Below, piece by piece: positions 25,668-33,588 of a DNA stretch of 64,000 nucleotides (within the stretch, counting starts at the first letter, position 1; every line of letters begins with the position of its first letter). The translations under genes were made by a program, and so were the position numbers. This DNA comes from Bradyrhizobium niftali (lineage in GTDB: Bacteria > Pseudomonadota > Alphaproteobacteria > Rhizobiales > Xanthobacteraceae): assembly GCF_004571025.1 (NCBI RefSeq), contig NZ_SPQT01000016.1, forward strand, positions 62,001 through 126,000, written 5' to 3'. Under the pieces are notes generated by a model. That model was not told the origin of the DNA. It saw nothing but the letters and a program-made list of their open reading frames with translations, and did no database searches.

Positions 25668-26492
25668 CTACTTCGCCAATTCCCTCGACCGCTGCGTTGC
25701 GGCCGCAATCGCGCGGATCATCAGGTCGCGCAGGCCGGGCTCACCCATCAGCACACCGAGCGCTGCGGCCGTGGTGCCGCCGGGCGAGGTGACGTTCTGG
25801 CGCAGCGTGCCGGAGGGAAGCTCGGATTGATGCAGCAGCTCGCCCGAGCCGGCGACGGTTTCGCGCGCGAGCTTCGTCGCCAGCGCCTCGGGCAATCCCG
25901 CTTCGACACCGGCGCGCGCAAGTTCCTCGGCGAGCAGGAACACATAGGCCGGCCCCGAGCCGGACACCGCGGTCACCGCATCCATCAGGCTCTCATCCTC
26001 GACCCATTCGACCGAGCCGGTGGCGCGCAGCAGCGCATCGGCGACCGCGCGCTGCGTGGCGCTGACGTTGTTCGCCGCAACCGCCACCGTGATGCCGCGG
26101 CCGATCGCGGCCGGCGTGTTCGGCATCGCGCGCACCACGGCGCCGCCGCAGACCTCCTGGAGCGAGGCAATCGTGGTTCCCGCCATGATCGAGACCACGG
26201 AGGTCTTCTCCGAGACGAAGGACTTCAGCTTCGCGCCGGCCTCGCGGAACATCTGCGGCTTCACCGCGACGACCATGGTCTCGACCTGGCCTGCCGCCTT
26301 CGCATCGGGATTGAGCGCCACGCCCTTGGCGGCAAGCGCGCTGATCTCGGGCGTGATATGCGGGTCGACCACCGCGACACGGCGCGGATCGAGCCCGCCC
26401 GCCAGCCAGCCGGTCAGCATCGCGCCGCCCATCTTGCCGGCGCCGGCGAGAAGGATTGTGCCGGTGATGTTTTGAAGGGTGCTGTTCGCCAC
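25668..26492 (-). CDS. proC: Pyrroline-5-carboxylate reductase
   Basis: A 274-residue enzyme making proline from pyrroline-5-carboxylate with NAD(P)H. The Rossmann motif is LLAGAGKMGGAMLTGW. The P5CR core blocks VVAVKPQMF, VVRAMPNTPAAIGRGI and DAVTAVSGSGPAYVFLLAE are present, followed by the helix TSPGGTTAAALGVL. The start is a GTG at 26492 (reading ANSTLQNITG), because upstream ATGs lie inside a repeat. There is no clear ribosome site, which makes the start less certain. The YbjN gene lies 200 bp upstream on the same strand, and a repeat separates the two. Confidence 0.95.
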   Translation of the reverse strand: MANSTLQNITGTILLAGAGKMGGAMLTGWLAGGLDPRRVAVVDPHITPEISALAAKGVALNPDAKAAGQVETMVVAVKPQMFREAGAKLKSFVSEKTSVVSIMAGTTIASLQEVCGGAVVRAMPNTPAAIGRGITVAVAANNVSATQRAVADALLRATGSVEWVEDESLMDAVTAVSGSGPAYVFLLAEELARAGVEAGLPEALATKLARETVAGSGELLHQSELPSGTLRQNVTSPGGTTAAALGVLMGEPGLRDLMIRAIAAATQRSRELAK

Positions 26493-26513
26493 TGTGGTCA
26501 CCACAAATTCGGT

Positions 26514-26655
26514 GTCGTCCCGGCGAAGGCCGGGACCCATAACCACGAATGTTTCTAGTGGATGCAGGTGTTGGCAACAAGCCGCGTGCCCCAAGCGATA
26601 TCACGCGGTATGGGTCCTGGCCCCCGTGCGCAATTGCGCACTAGGCCGGGACGAC
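26514..26655. repeat. Paired palindromic repeat, family D, with 16-bp palindrome
   Basis: GTCGTCCCGGCGAAGGCCGG begins and TAGGCCGGGACGAC ends the element; the inner arms GGGACCCATAACCAC and GGTATGGGTCCTGG also pair. GTGCGCAATTGCGCAC sits at 26626-26641. Confidence 0.82.
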
Positions 26656-26694
26656 GGTGGGGAGGGAGCGGCGGCTCCCTACGTCACGAGAACC

Positions 26695-27195
26695 TTACGC
26701 CTCTCCAACCGTATCGAACATCGCCGCGTCCATCGCTTCCGTCGTGGTCTTGCCGGCCCACACCACGAACTGGAACGCCGGGAAGTAGCGCTCGCAGGCG
26801 TGGATGGCGCCGGCGAGCATGGCTTCGCATTGCGCGGTCGAGGCGGTCAGTCCGCCCGGCAGCACCAGGGCCTGGCGGTGCATGACCATGCCGGTGTTGG
26901 TCCACAGGTCGAAATGGCCGACCCACAACTGCTCGTTGACGGCGGCAACGAGCCGCTGCACTTCGCTCCGCCGCGCGACCGGAATCTTCATGTCGAACGC
27001 GCAGGCCAGATGCAGCGCCTCGATCCCGCCCATCCAGGTGAAGGAGAGCTGGTAGTCGGTCCATTGTCCCTTCGAGACAATCGTGAGTTCGTCTTCGCCG
27101 GAGCGTTCGAACGGCCAGTTGTTGCTGGCAGCGATATCCTCGACCACCGCGAGCGGATGACTTCGGGAATCGATAGCGCCTTCGAGCAGGGACAT
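26695..27195 (-). CDS. YbjN domain protein
   Basis: A 166-residue protein of the YbjN family. The characteristic fold has blocks HPLAVVEDIAASNNWPFER, GEDELTIVSKGQWTDYQL, LHLACAFDMKIP and VNEQLWVGHFDLW, then GMVMHRQALVLPGG. The start at 27195 (MSLLEGAID) has AAGAGG upstream; a longer version from GTG adds only basic residues. YbjN proteins resemble type III secretion chaperones in fold; in Rhizobiales the function is unknown. Downstream proC is separated by a repeat, so operon status is unclear. Confidence 0.88.
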   Translation of the reverse strand: MSLLEGAIDSRSHPLAVVEDIAASNNWPFERSGEDELTIVSKGQWTDYQLSFTWMGGIEALHLACAFDMKIPVARRSEVQRLVAAVNEQLWVGHFDLWTNTGMVMHRQALVLPGGLTASTAQCEAMLAGAIHACERYFPAFQFVVWAGKTTTEAMDAAMFDTVGEA

Positions 27196-27603
27196 GCCGT
27201 CTCGACCTCTTGCCTTCTTGTTGTCTTTGATACGCACGCGGTTGGTCCGGCGCGCGCTCCCTTAATATTGCTAAGGCGATCCCCTTGGCGTCGCTCTCGC
27301 GATCCCGGGATCAGCGCGGGCTTGTCGCGGATCAACTGATGTGATTTGCGGAATCTGCGCAACTGGCTGCCGAGTCCGTCCACAAGTCAGGACTCGTTCG
27401 TCCACAGCTCATCTCCGCCACAATTCTTAACGGAGGAGAACAAACCGGAATCGGATCGGCCGGCGCCTGCTGCGTTCCATGTGCCGGTGCCCTCCTTGCG
27501 GGTCCGGATCGGTCCCGCCCTGTTCGAAGTCCGCCCCGCAGGATTTTCGCAGAGTTTCGCTCTGACGTCATAGGCACATGCGTAGTACCCATAAGGAAGG
27601 TTC
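27196..27603. other. Long spacer before the ribH transcription unit
   Basis: About 410 bp without a convincing gene. Small open frames on both strands lack ribosome sites and recognisable features. CGTCCACA occurs twice (about 27377 and 27410) around a GAGTCC/GGACTC hairpin. This must include the YbjN promoter. Confidence 0.4.
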
Positions 27604-27632
27604 TTGCTGGCCGTCTCCCGGTTCGTCATAAT
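27604..27632 (+). promoter_or_regulatory. Candidate sigma-70 promoter for the riboswitch-ribH unit
   Basis: TTGCTG and CATAAT are separated by 17 bp. Transcription would start near 27639, just before a small hairpin (27642-27660, TCCACCC/GGGTGGA arms) and the riboswitch. Predicted from spacing and sequence only. Confidence 0.5.
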
Positions 27633-27663
27633 TCGAAATAGTCCACCCATATCGGGTGGATAA

Positions 27664-27832
27664 GTTCTCAGGGCGGGGTGGAAGTCCCCACCGGCGGTAA
27701 GGGCCGAAAGGCCCAAGCCCGCGAGCGCCTTCCCCGGGATTTGTCCTGAAAAGGGATTTTATCCGAAGGGAAGGGTCAGCAGATTCGGTGCAACTCCGAA
27801 GCCGACGGTTAAAGTCCGGATGAAAGAGAACG
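27664..27832 (+). promoter_or_regulatory. FMN riboswitch (RFN element)
   Basis: The conserved RFN blocks occur in order: TTCTCAGGGCGGGGTG with AAGTCCCCACCGGCGGTA, then AAGCCCGCGAGCG, then CAGCAGATTCGGTGCAACTCC and GAAGCCGACGGTTAAAGTCC ending GGATGAAAGAGAA. FMN binding lowers expression of riboflavin genes. A hairpin (GCAG-CGCA with TGCG-CTGC, about 27840-27866) follows, with no T-tract, so control may be at translation of ribH. Confidence 0.95.
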
Positions 27833-27911
27833 GTCGGTGGCAGACGCATCGCAAGGTGCGGCTGCTTGTCGTTCCGTGTGCCCTGATTCTGGTCCTTAAC
27901 TGAGGAAAGCC

Positions 27912-28487
27912 ATGAATCAGATGTTGCAAGATCCCCAAGTCCAAACTTCCCAAGCTGAAACTGCCGAGACGACCCAACCGCCGGTTCCCGTGGACCCACC
28001 GGCCATCGAGCATCCGCGTTTTGCAAAACCGCAGCGGGTGGCCTTCGTGCAGGCCTGCTGGCACCGCGACGTGGTCGAGGAGGCCCGCATCGCCTTCATG
28101 AAGGAGGCCGAGGCGCGTCACCTCACCCATGTCGACGTGTTCGAGGTGCCGGGCTCGTTCGAGATCCCGCTGCACGCGCAGATCCTCGCCAAGACGCGGC
28201 GCTACACCGCGATCGTCGCGGCCGGCCTCGTCGTCGACGGCGGCATCTATCGGCACGAGTTCGTCGCCGATACCGTGATCAAGGCGTTGATGGACGTGCA
28301 GCTCCGCACCGAGGTGCCGGTGTTCTCCGCGGTCCTGACGCCGCAGCAATTCCACGAGACCGAAGTGCACTACGATTTCTTTCGCAGGCATTTCGCGATC
28401 AAGGGCGTCGAGGTCGCAGAAGCCTGCGCCAACACGCTGCTCGGTCTGGAGCGCTTGCGCGGCCAGGTCGCGGCGGGAATTGCGTAA
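27912..28487 (+). CDS. ribH: 6,7-dimethyl-8-ribityllumazine synthase, type II
   Basis: A 191-residue enzyme that condenses a pyrimidinedione with dihydroxybutanone phosphate in riboflavin synthesis. Core motifs are FVQACWHRDVVEEA, EVPGSFEIPLHAQ, AAGLVVDGGIYRHEFVA and PVFSAVLTPQQFHE. DGGIYRHEFVA and LTPQQFHE follow the Brucella RibH2 (type II, decameric) pattern and differ from the icosahedral type I GxVIRGxTxHFE form. An N-terminal extension of about 40 residues rich in Gln/Pro is unusual. The FMN riboswitch directly upstream controls it. A second, type I, copy is expected elsewhere. Confidence 0.95.
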   Translation: MNQMLQDPQVQTSQAETAETTQPPVPVDPPAIEHPRFAKPQRVAFVQACWHRDVVEEARIAFMKEAEARHLTHVDVFEVPGSFEIPLHAQILAKTRRYTAIVAAGLVVDGGIYRHEFVADTVIKALMDVQLRTEVPVFSAVLTPQQFHETEVHYDFFRRHFAIKGVEVAEACANTLLGLERLRGQVAAGIA

Positions 28488-28505
28488 CGCAGCGTAGCGA
28501 CCATC

Positions 28506-28551
28506 ACCCCTCATCCCTGGGAGCGCGCAGCGCGTCTCAAAGGATGAGGGG
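28506..28551. repeat. Single-arm repeat, family F
   Basis: CCCCTCATCC and GGATGAGGGG flank GAGCGCGCAGCGCGTCTC, 18 bp after ribH. It is half of the family F element and could serve as the 3' end of the ribH message. Confidence 0.7.
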
Positions 28552-28578
28552 CTATTCTACGGTCGCTGCCATCTCGCA

Positions 28579-29625
28579 TCACCCCAGCGACACCCCCGCC
28601 TTGGCCCGGCTGATCCCGAGCGTCAGGATGCGCTGCAGGAGATCCGGATATTTGAGCCCGGCATGTTGAGCCGCCGTGGCGAATTCCTGGCTCTTGGCGA
28701 TCTCGGGGTTGGGATTGGCTTCGATGAAATACGGCGTGCCGTCGGCGGCGAGACGAAAATCGATACGCGCATAGCCGTCGAGGCCGAGCGCCCGGTAGAT
28801 GCGCTTCGCGGCGCGCTGGATGCGCGCGGTGACTTCGGGCGCGAGGTCCTTCGCCGGCCCGTCGACGATGCCGACCTTCTCCTGATAGTCGGTGTCGTGC
28901 TTGGCTTTCTCCGTGGCGATGTGCCGTGAGCTGCGTCCGCCCATGCTGCCGAATTTCAGTTCCCAGACCGGCAGAACACGCAGCCGGTTGTTGCCGAGCA
29001 CGCCGACATAGAGCTCGCGCCCCTCGATGAACTGCTCGGCGATCGCGGCGGATTCGACGCGCTCGTGAATGAAGGCGACCCGCTCCGCGAGCTTCTCGTC
29101 GGTATCGACGATCGATGCCTGCGAGATGCCGAAGGACCCGTCCATGTTCAGGCTCTTGACGATCAGCGGCAGCGCAAGGCGCGTCGGGCGTTTCACCTTG
29201 CGGCGCATCGGGAAGACGGCGAAGGCCGGCGCCGCGATCCGGCGGTGATGCACCAGCGTCTTGGACAAATCCTTGCCGCGCGCCAGGATCAGGCCGCGCG
29301 GATTGCACCCGGTATAGGGGACCTTCAACAGCTCGAGATAGCTGGCGATGTGCTGGTCGTAGGCGACGTTGTTGTGGAATTCCTCCAGCAACGTGAAAAC
29401 CACGTGCGGCTTGAACTCTTCGATCGCCTCGCGCACCGGCTTGATTTCGTCCTGCGCGCCGAGGGCGCGAACCTCGTGGCCGGCCGCGCGCAAGGTGCTC
29501 ACCACGTCGTATTCCGTTTTCCACGCGTTGATTTCCTGCGCGGAGTATCCGTCGCTTGAGTCCGGAGGCATGAAGTCCGGATGCATCAGGACCAGAATGC
29601 GCAAGCGTCTCATAGCGCGATCCAT
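28579..29625 (-). CDS. ATP-grasp ligase, D-alanine-D-alanine ligase superfamily
   Basis: A 348-residue probable carboxylate-amine ligase. The N-terminal domain (RILVLMHPDFMPP, VFTLLEEFHNNVAYDQ) is Ddl-like. The ATP-grasp core shows ARGKDLSK, the phosphate-binding LPLIVKSLNMDGSFGIS (K157), EQFIEGRELYVGVLG, and the metal-binding D289 (YARIDFRL), E302 and N304 (YFIEANPNPEI), so catalysis is likely. It is not a standard Ddl: the usual serine loop and ending EINTMPG differ, and no cell-wall genes are adjacent. Its start overlaps the metallopeptidase stop by 16 bp (an alternative ATG at 29613 overlaps by 4). Substrate unknown. Confidence 0.9.
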   Translation of the reverse strand: MDRAMRRLRILVLMHPDFMPPDSSDGYSAQEINAWKTEYDVVSTLRAAGHEVRALGAQDEIKPVREAIEEFKPHVVFTLLEEFHNNVAYDQHIASYLELLKVPYTGCNPRGLILARGKDLSKTLVHHRRIAAPAFAVFPMRRKVKRPTRLALPLIVKSLNMDGSFGISQASIVDTDEKLAERVAFIHERVESAAIAEQFIEGRELYVGVLGNNRLRVLPVWELKFGSMGGRSSRHIATEKAKHDTDYQEKVGIVDGPAKDLAPEVTARIQRAAKRIYRALGLDGYARIDFRLAADGTPYFIEANPNPEIAKSQEFATAAQHAGLKYPDLLQRILTLGISRAKAGVSLG

Positions 29626-30638
29626 TTGCGCCGAGACGGGCCAAACAGCGCGTGCATCGTCTTGGCGGTCACGAGGACGGTGAAATCGAGAACGAGCTTC
29701 TGTTCGGGGCCGACGGCGCGCAGATCGAGCTCGCGGCAGCGGGAGATCATATCGTCAAGCACGGCATCGAGCGTGAGCTGGTTCTCGCCGGTCCACCGCG
29801 CGACCAATTGCCTGATCTGGGCGCGGTGCCGCCTGATCAGGCTCGAAGCCGGCTTTGACCGGTAATGCCGTGGATCGGCGGAAAACAGCCTCGAGAGGTC
29901 GCGGTCGTAGGTCTTCGGCGGCGTGAAGGCGTAGAACGCCTGCTTCTTCTTGTAGTGGTCGTCGAGCGTCTGGCTGAGCTTGCTCAGCGGGTCGACACGC
30001 TCTCGCGTCGTGATAAGCGGCCGCTTGCCTGCGATCTCGCCCATCAGTTCGTCGACATATTCGAGCTTCTTCAGTGCCGGCCAGCCGGCATATCGTGTCC
30101 GCCAGTTCGAGCGCGGCCGCAGCCACACCGCAAAGGTTTCGGCGAAGTCTTCGTCAGGATGGCTCTGCGCGTACCAGAGCCGAAGATGCTGGACATAGCG
30201 GCGGCTCGCCGGATTGGGCCGGTAGTAGCGCGGATAGTGCTTTGACGATGGGCCGAACAGCTGCTGCCAGCGCCGGCGGCGCTGCAACTGATAGCCGTGC
30301 TGGATGGCATGGCCTGCCTCGTGACGGAGGATGGCCATGCACTCGCGCCAGGTTCCGCCCTCGACGTCGAACATCATCCTTTTCTCGAGCTTCATCAGGC
30401 GGGGATGGGCGAGATAGAACGGGATGGCGATGCCGGGCACATCTCCCGGACTGAACCATTCGCTCGAGATCCATGTGTGCGGCCGCAGCCGGATGCCCCG
30501 CTCTTCCAGCTCCTCGTGGAGCGTGCCGACGCAATCCTCGAGCCAGGTACCTTCGACCGTAACCCTCAGGCTGCTGAGGCGTTGCTCGAGCAATTCGTCA
30601 TCCGACAGCTTCTCCCAGGCAAATTTCCGGCGTGGCAT
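29610..30638 (-). CDS. Putative zinc metallopeptidase (Peptidase_Mx-like)
   Basis: A 342-residue protein without signal peptide. The zinc motif is H106-E-A-G-H110 in ILRHEAGHAIQHGY, and a likely third ligand lies in DEDFAETFAVWL (E163 or E167). The preceding region, IAIPFYLAHPRLMKLEKRM, and the YYRPNPASRRYVQHLRLWYA stretch match the putative zinc-binding peptidase group (PF15887-like) as I recall it. The C-terminal 150 residues are basic and of unknown fold. It overlaps the ATP-grasp gene, so the two are translated together. Protease and ligase may act on one peptide substrate; this is inference. Confidence 0.87.
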   Translation of the reverse strand: MPRRKFAWEKLSDDELLEQRLSSLRVTVEGTWLEDCVGTLHEELEERGIRLRPHTWISSEWFSPGDVPGIAIPFYLAHPRLMKLEKRMMFDVEGGTWRECMAILRHEAGHAIQHGYQLQRRRRWQQLFGPSSKHYPRYYRPNPASRRYVQHLRLWYAQSHPDEDFAETFAVWLRPRSNWRTRYAGWPALKKLEYVDELMGEIAGKRPLITTRERVDPLSKLSQTLDDHYKKKQAFYAFTPPKTYDRDLSRLFSADPRHYRSKPASSLIRRHRAQIRQLVARWTGENQLTLDAVLDDMISRCRELDLRAVGPEQKLVLDFTVLVTAKTMHALFGPSRRKWIAL

Positions 30639-30741
30639 CAGGCATCCAGAGGGCAGAGATGACTCGGCGTCCGGATGATGTCATGGGCCGCGGTTGGCAA
30701 CAACCCGTGGGCGGGCGCGGTGTGCCGCGGCGCATCGGACC

Positions 30742-30859
30742 GTAGGGTGGGTTAGCCGAAGGCGTAACCCACCACTGTCTGTCTCTGCGGAAACAAAAGA
30801 GGTGGGTTACGCCGAGCGGTCTGCGCTTCGCGCAGTCCGCAGGGCTAACCCACCCTACG
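30742..30859. repeat. Paired palindromic repeat, family G
   Basis: GTAGGGTGGGTTAGCC and GGCTAACCCACCCTAC are perfect inverted ends about 118 bp apart; inner arms GTAACCCACC and GGTGGGTTAC also pair. It sits between two leftward genes (prs and the metallopeptidase) 12 bp after the prs stop. Confidence 0.88.
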
Positions 30860-30871
30860 AAGCCAGCTTGT

Positions 30872-31825
30872 TCAGTCGAACAGGCTCGACACCGACTCTT
30901 CCGCCGCGGTGCGCGCGATCGCGTCCGAGATCAGGCTGGCGATCGGCAGCGTGCGGATGTTCGGCGCCTTGCTCACCGCTTCCGTCGGCAGGATCGAGTC
31001 GGTGATCACGAGCTCCTTCAGCTTGGAATTCGTGATACGGGCGGCCGCGCCGCCGGAGAGCACGCCGTGGGTGATGTAGGCGTAGACGTCCTTGGCGCCC
31101 TTGGCGATCAGCGCATCGGCCGCGTTCACCAGCGTGCCGCCGGAATCGACGATGTCGTCGACCAGAATACAGCTGTAGCCGGAGACGTCGCCGATCACGT
31201 TCATGACTTCGGATTCACCCGGCCGCTCGCGGCGCTTGTCGACGATAGCGAGCGGGGTGTTGATGCGCTTGGCGAGTCCGCGGGCGCGGGCCACGCCGCC
31301 GACGTCGGGCGATACCACCATCACCTTGGAGAGGTCGAAACGTTCGCGGATGTCGCGCACCATCAGGGGGGCAGCAAACAAATTGTCGGTCGGGATGTCG
31401 AAGAAGCCCTGAATCTGGCCGGCATGCAGGTCGAGCGTCATGACGCGGTCGACGCCGGCATGGGTGATCAGATTGGCGACGAGCTTGGCCGAGATCGGCG
31501 TGCGCGAGCCGGAGCGGCGGTCCTGCCTGGCATAGCCGAAATAGGGGATCACTGCGGTGATGCGGCGCGCCGAGGAGCGGCGCAGCGCATCGGTGATGAT
31601 CAGCAGCTCCATCAGATTATCGTTCGCCGGGAACGAGGTCGACTGGATGATGAAGGCATCCGAGCCGCGGATGTTCTCCTGGACCTCGACGAAAATCTCC
31701 ATGTCGGCGAAGCGCCGTACCACCGCTTTGGTCAGCGGCATGTCCAGGCCCTGGGCAATGGCCTGGGCGAGAGCCGGATTGGAGTTGCCGGCGACAAGCT
31801 TGATGGAGCCGTTCTTGGCCGACAT
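30872..31825 (-). CDS. prs: Ribose-phosphate pyrophosphokinase
   Basis: A 317-residue enzyme making PRPP from ribose-5-phosphate and ATP for nucleotide, His and Trp synthesis. The catalytic loop and binding motifs are VIPYFGYARQDRRSGSRTPI, the metal/R5P site LDLHAGQIQGFFDIPTDNL, VVSPDVGGVARAR, and the PRPP loop ILVDDIVDSGGTL. The start at 31825 (MSAKNGSIKL) has GGAGGA 7 nt upstream; the longer frame upstream is unlikely. In many relatives prs lies next to rplY-pth-ychF; here the lgt cluster separates them. Confidence 0.96.
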   Translation of the reverse strand: MSAKNGSIKLVAGNSNPALAQAIAQGLDMPLTKAVVRRFADMEIFVEVQENIRGSDAFIIQSTSFPANDNLMELLIITDALRRSSARRITAVIPYFGYARQDRRSGSRTPISAKLVANLITHAGVDRVMTLDLHAGQIQGFFDIPTDNLFAAPLMVRDIRERFDLSKVMVVSPDVGGVARARGLAKRINTPLAIVDKRRERPGESEVMNVIGDVSGYSCILVDDIVDSGGTLVNAADALIAKGAKDVYAYITHGVLSGGAAARITNSKLKELVITDSILPTEAVSKAPNIRTLPIASLISDAIARTAAEESVSSLFD

Positions 31826-32018
31826 AGACGCTTCCTCCCGCGCTTTGCTGGATAGGACGTTCAACATCTGGGAATACCCACTTGAAGCACGGTTACGACG
31901 GGCGAGGAAATATCAGGCCGGGGGCCGCAATGGCAACCCGGGATGCTACTTTTCCCTTTGAAAATCCTGAGTCGGGCCAACGGCTTGGCCGCAACTTGAG
32001 GCCGTGGTTTAGCGGGGG

Positions 32019-32633
32019 TTATCGCTCGGCATAGCCGAGCGCCGAGGCCGGCATGTCCGATGCCGGAGCCTCCGGGGTGACGCTTGCCACCGCCGGTCCG
32101 CGCAGGCCCGGAGCAGCGCTCGGCGCCTCCGGCGTCCCGTTGATCATGTTGGAAAGTCCGCTGAATCCGGCCTGGGCGATCTTCCGCAGCACGAGGTCGT
32201 CGGCGGCTCCCCAGGGATCGCGGCCCCCCTTGCTGGCGGTGGGTTCCTCGCCGGAGAGGCGCAGCGCCCGCTGCTGGTTGGCGTCATAGACGTCCCAGAC
32301 CCAGGCGATCACGGTCCTGCCGCGCACGATCTGGGCGGAGAGGTAACTGCGCACGCGGTAGGCGGCCGAACCCTCGCGGGAGACCACGGACAGGCTGCGC
32401 AGCTTGGATTCGCTGTCGAGCACGCCGACCATGCGGTCGAATACCTGGGGCGGGGGGCCGTCGATGGATTCGAAGGCTACCGTGGCCCCAGAGCCGGCGC
32501 TCGGCGCCATCGCATAGGAGTTGGCGGCACCACCGCCGCCGGCGCAGCCGCCAAGCGCGGTCGCCGCTGCCAGCAACATGCCCGCCAGCACGCGCGAACC
32601 CGCGCGGCGCAAGATGGATGACGCGTCCCTCAT
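32019..32633 (-). CDS. Lipoprotein of unknown function
   Basis: A 204-residue protein with a lipobox (ATALGGC) giving a lipidated cysteine near residue 30, after a basic, hydrophobic N-terminus. A Gly/Ala-rich linker is followed by a globular part with LRSLSVVSREGSAAYRVRSY and TVIAWVWDVYDANQQRALRL, which suggests a beta-rich periplasmic domain. The C-terminal 40 residues are Pro/Ala-rich. I do not recognise a named family with confidence. TTAA pairs (spacing 6) lie just upstream, at about 32653. Confidence 0.82.
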   Translation of the reverse strand: MRDASSILRRAGSRVLAGMLLAAATALGGCAGGGGAANSYAMAPSAGSGATVAFESIDGPPPQVFDRMVGVLDSESKLRSLSVVSREGSAAYRVRSYLSAQIVRGRTVIAWVWDVYDANQQRALRLSGEEPTASKGGRDPWGAADDLVLRKIAQAGFSGLSNMINGTPEAPSAAPGLRGPAVASVTPEAPASDMPASALGYAER

Positions 32634-32696
32634 TATGGAGGGCAGCGATATCGTTAAAACGCATTAACGTCTAGGGCGGAGGCGACACAGACCACC

Positions 32697-32802
32697 GTCA
32701 TTCCGGGTCGCGCCACTTGGCGCGAGCCCGGAATCCATCTTGCCGCGCAAACTGTTGCACGATGGATTCCGGGTTCGATGCTTCTCATCGCCCCGGAATG
32801 AC
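32697..32802. repeat. Paired palindromic repeat, family A
   Basis: GTCATTCCGGGTCG and CGCCCCGGAATGAC ends, with inner arms CCCGGAATCCATC and GATGGATTCCGGG pairing perfectly. It ends 18 bp before the pgeF stop. Confidence 0.87.
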
Positions 32803-32820
32803 GGTGTGTTGCCCTTGTGT

Positions 32821-33588
32821 TCACGCTTCGAGCGCGATCGCGTGGACGTGCCGGCCGTAGTCCGGCTCCTTGCGATGCACCGAGCGGCGATAGCTGAAGA
32901 AGCGCTCGTCGGCGTAGGTGTCGAGGCCGAGATCGTCGATCATCAGGATGCCGGCGGCTTCCAGCCGCGTCCGGATGAAGCCGGCGAGGTCGAACATCGC
33001 GTGGCCCTCGCGCGCCGACGGAATGAAGAACATCGCGTTCTCCGCGTCCGCCTCGATGAAGCGCGCCACGAACTCGTTGCCGACTTCATAGCTCTCCTGC
33101 CGGATCAGCGGGCCGATCGCCGTGATGATGCCGCCGCGCGTGGCGCCGAGCTTTTCCATCGCTAGAATTGTCGCCTCCAGCACGCCGGTCAGCGCGCCCT
33201 TCCAGCCGGCATGGGCGCAGCCGATGACGCGCGCATTGGGATCGACGAACAGCACCGGCCCGCAATCGGCGGTGGAGACGCCGAGCGCGATGCCGGGCGT
33301 CTTGGTCACCAGCGCGTCGCCCCTCGGCCGCGGCCCGCTCGGCCACGGCGTCTCGGCAACCAGCACGTCGGGCGAATGGATCTGGTGCAGGCTGAGGAAA
33401 CGTTCGGGCGCCACGCCGACATGCTCGGCCATGCGGCGGCGATTCTCCGCGACGAGGGCCTGATCGTCGTTGGAGCCGAGCCCGCCATTCAGCGCGGCAT
33501 AGATGCCGCCGGAGACGCCGCCTTCGCGCGTGAAAAAGGAATGGCGCAGGCCTGGCACCGCCGACAGCAGCGACGAAGCGAGAGTCAT
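32821..33588 (-). CDS. pgeF: Peptidoglycan editing factor PgeF (DUF152/polyphenol oxidase family)
   Basis: A 255-residue copper/zinc-dependent enzyme of the YfiH/LACC1 family; in E. coli it removes wrongly incorporated serine from cell-wall precursors. Family motifs are VAPERFLSLHQIHSPDVLVA, LGVSTADCGPVLFVD and IGCAHAGWKGALTGV, which hold the catalytic Cys and His residues. GNEFVARFIEADAENAMFF is also typical. Its ATG overlaps the last base of the midA stop. The lgt-midA-pgeF order is widespread in Alphaproteobacteria and puts it in an envelope-maturation operon. Confidence 0.95.
   Translation of the reverse strand: MTLASSLLSAVPGLRHSFFTREGGVSGGIYAALNGGLGSNDDQALVAENRRRMAEHVGVAPERFLSLHQIHSPDVLVAETPWPSGPRPRGDALVTKTPGIALGVSTADCGPVLFVDPNARVIGCAHAGWKGALTGVLEATILAMEKLGATRGGIITAIGPLIRQESYEVGNEFVARFIEADAENAMFFIPSAREGHAMFDLAGFIRTRLEAAGILMIDDLGLDTYADERFFSYRRSVHRKEPDYGRHVHAIALEA

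Noticed and set aside
27332..27592. Small open frames upstream of the ribH riboswitch
   Set aside because: They lie on both strands, lack ribosome sites and recognisable folds; no support as genes.
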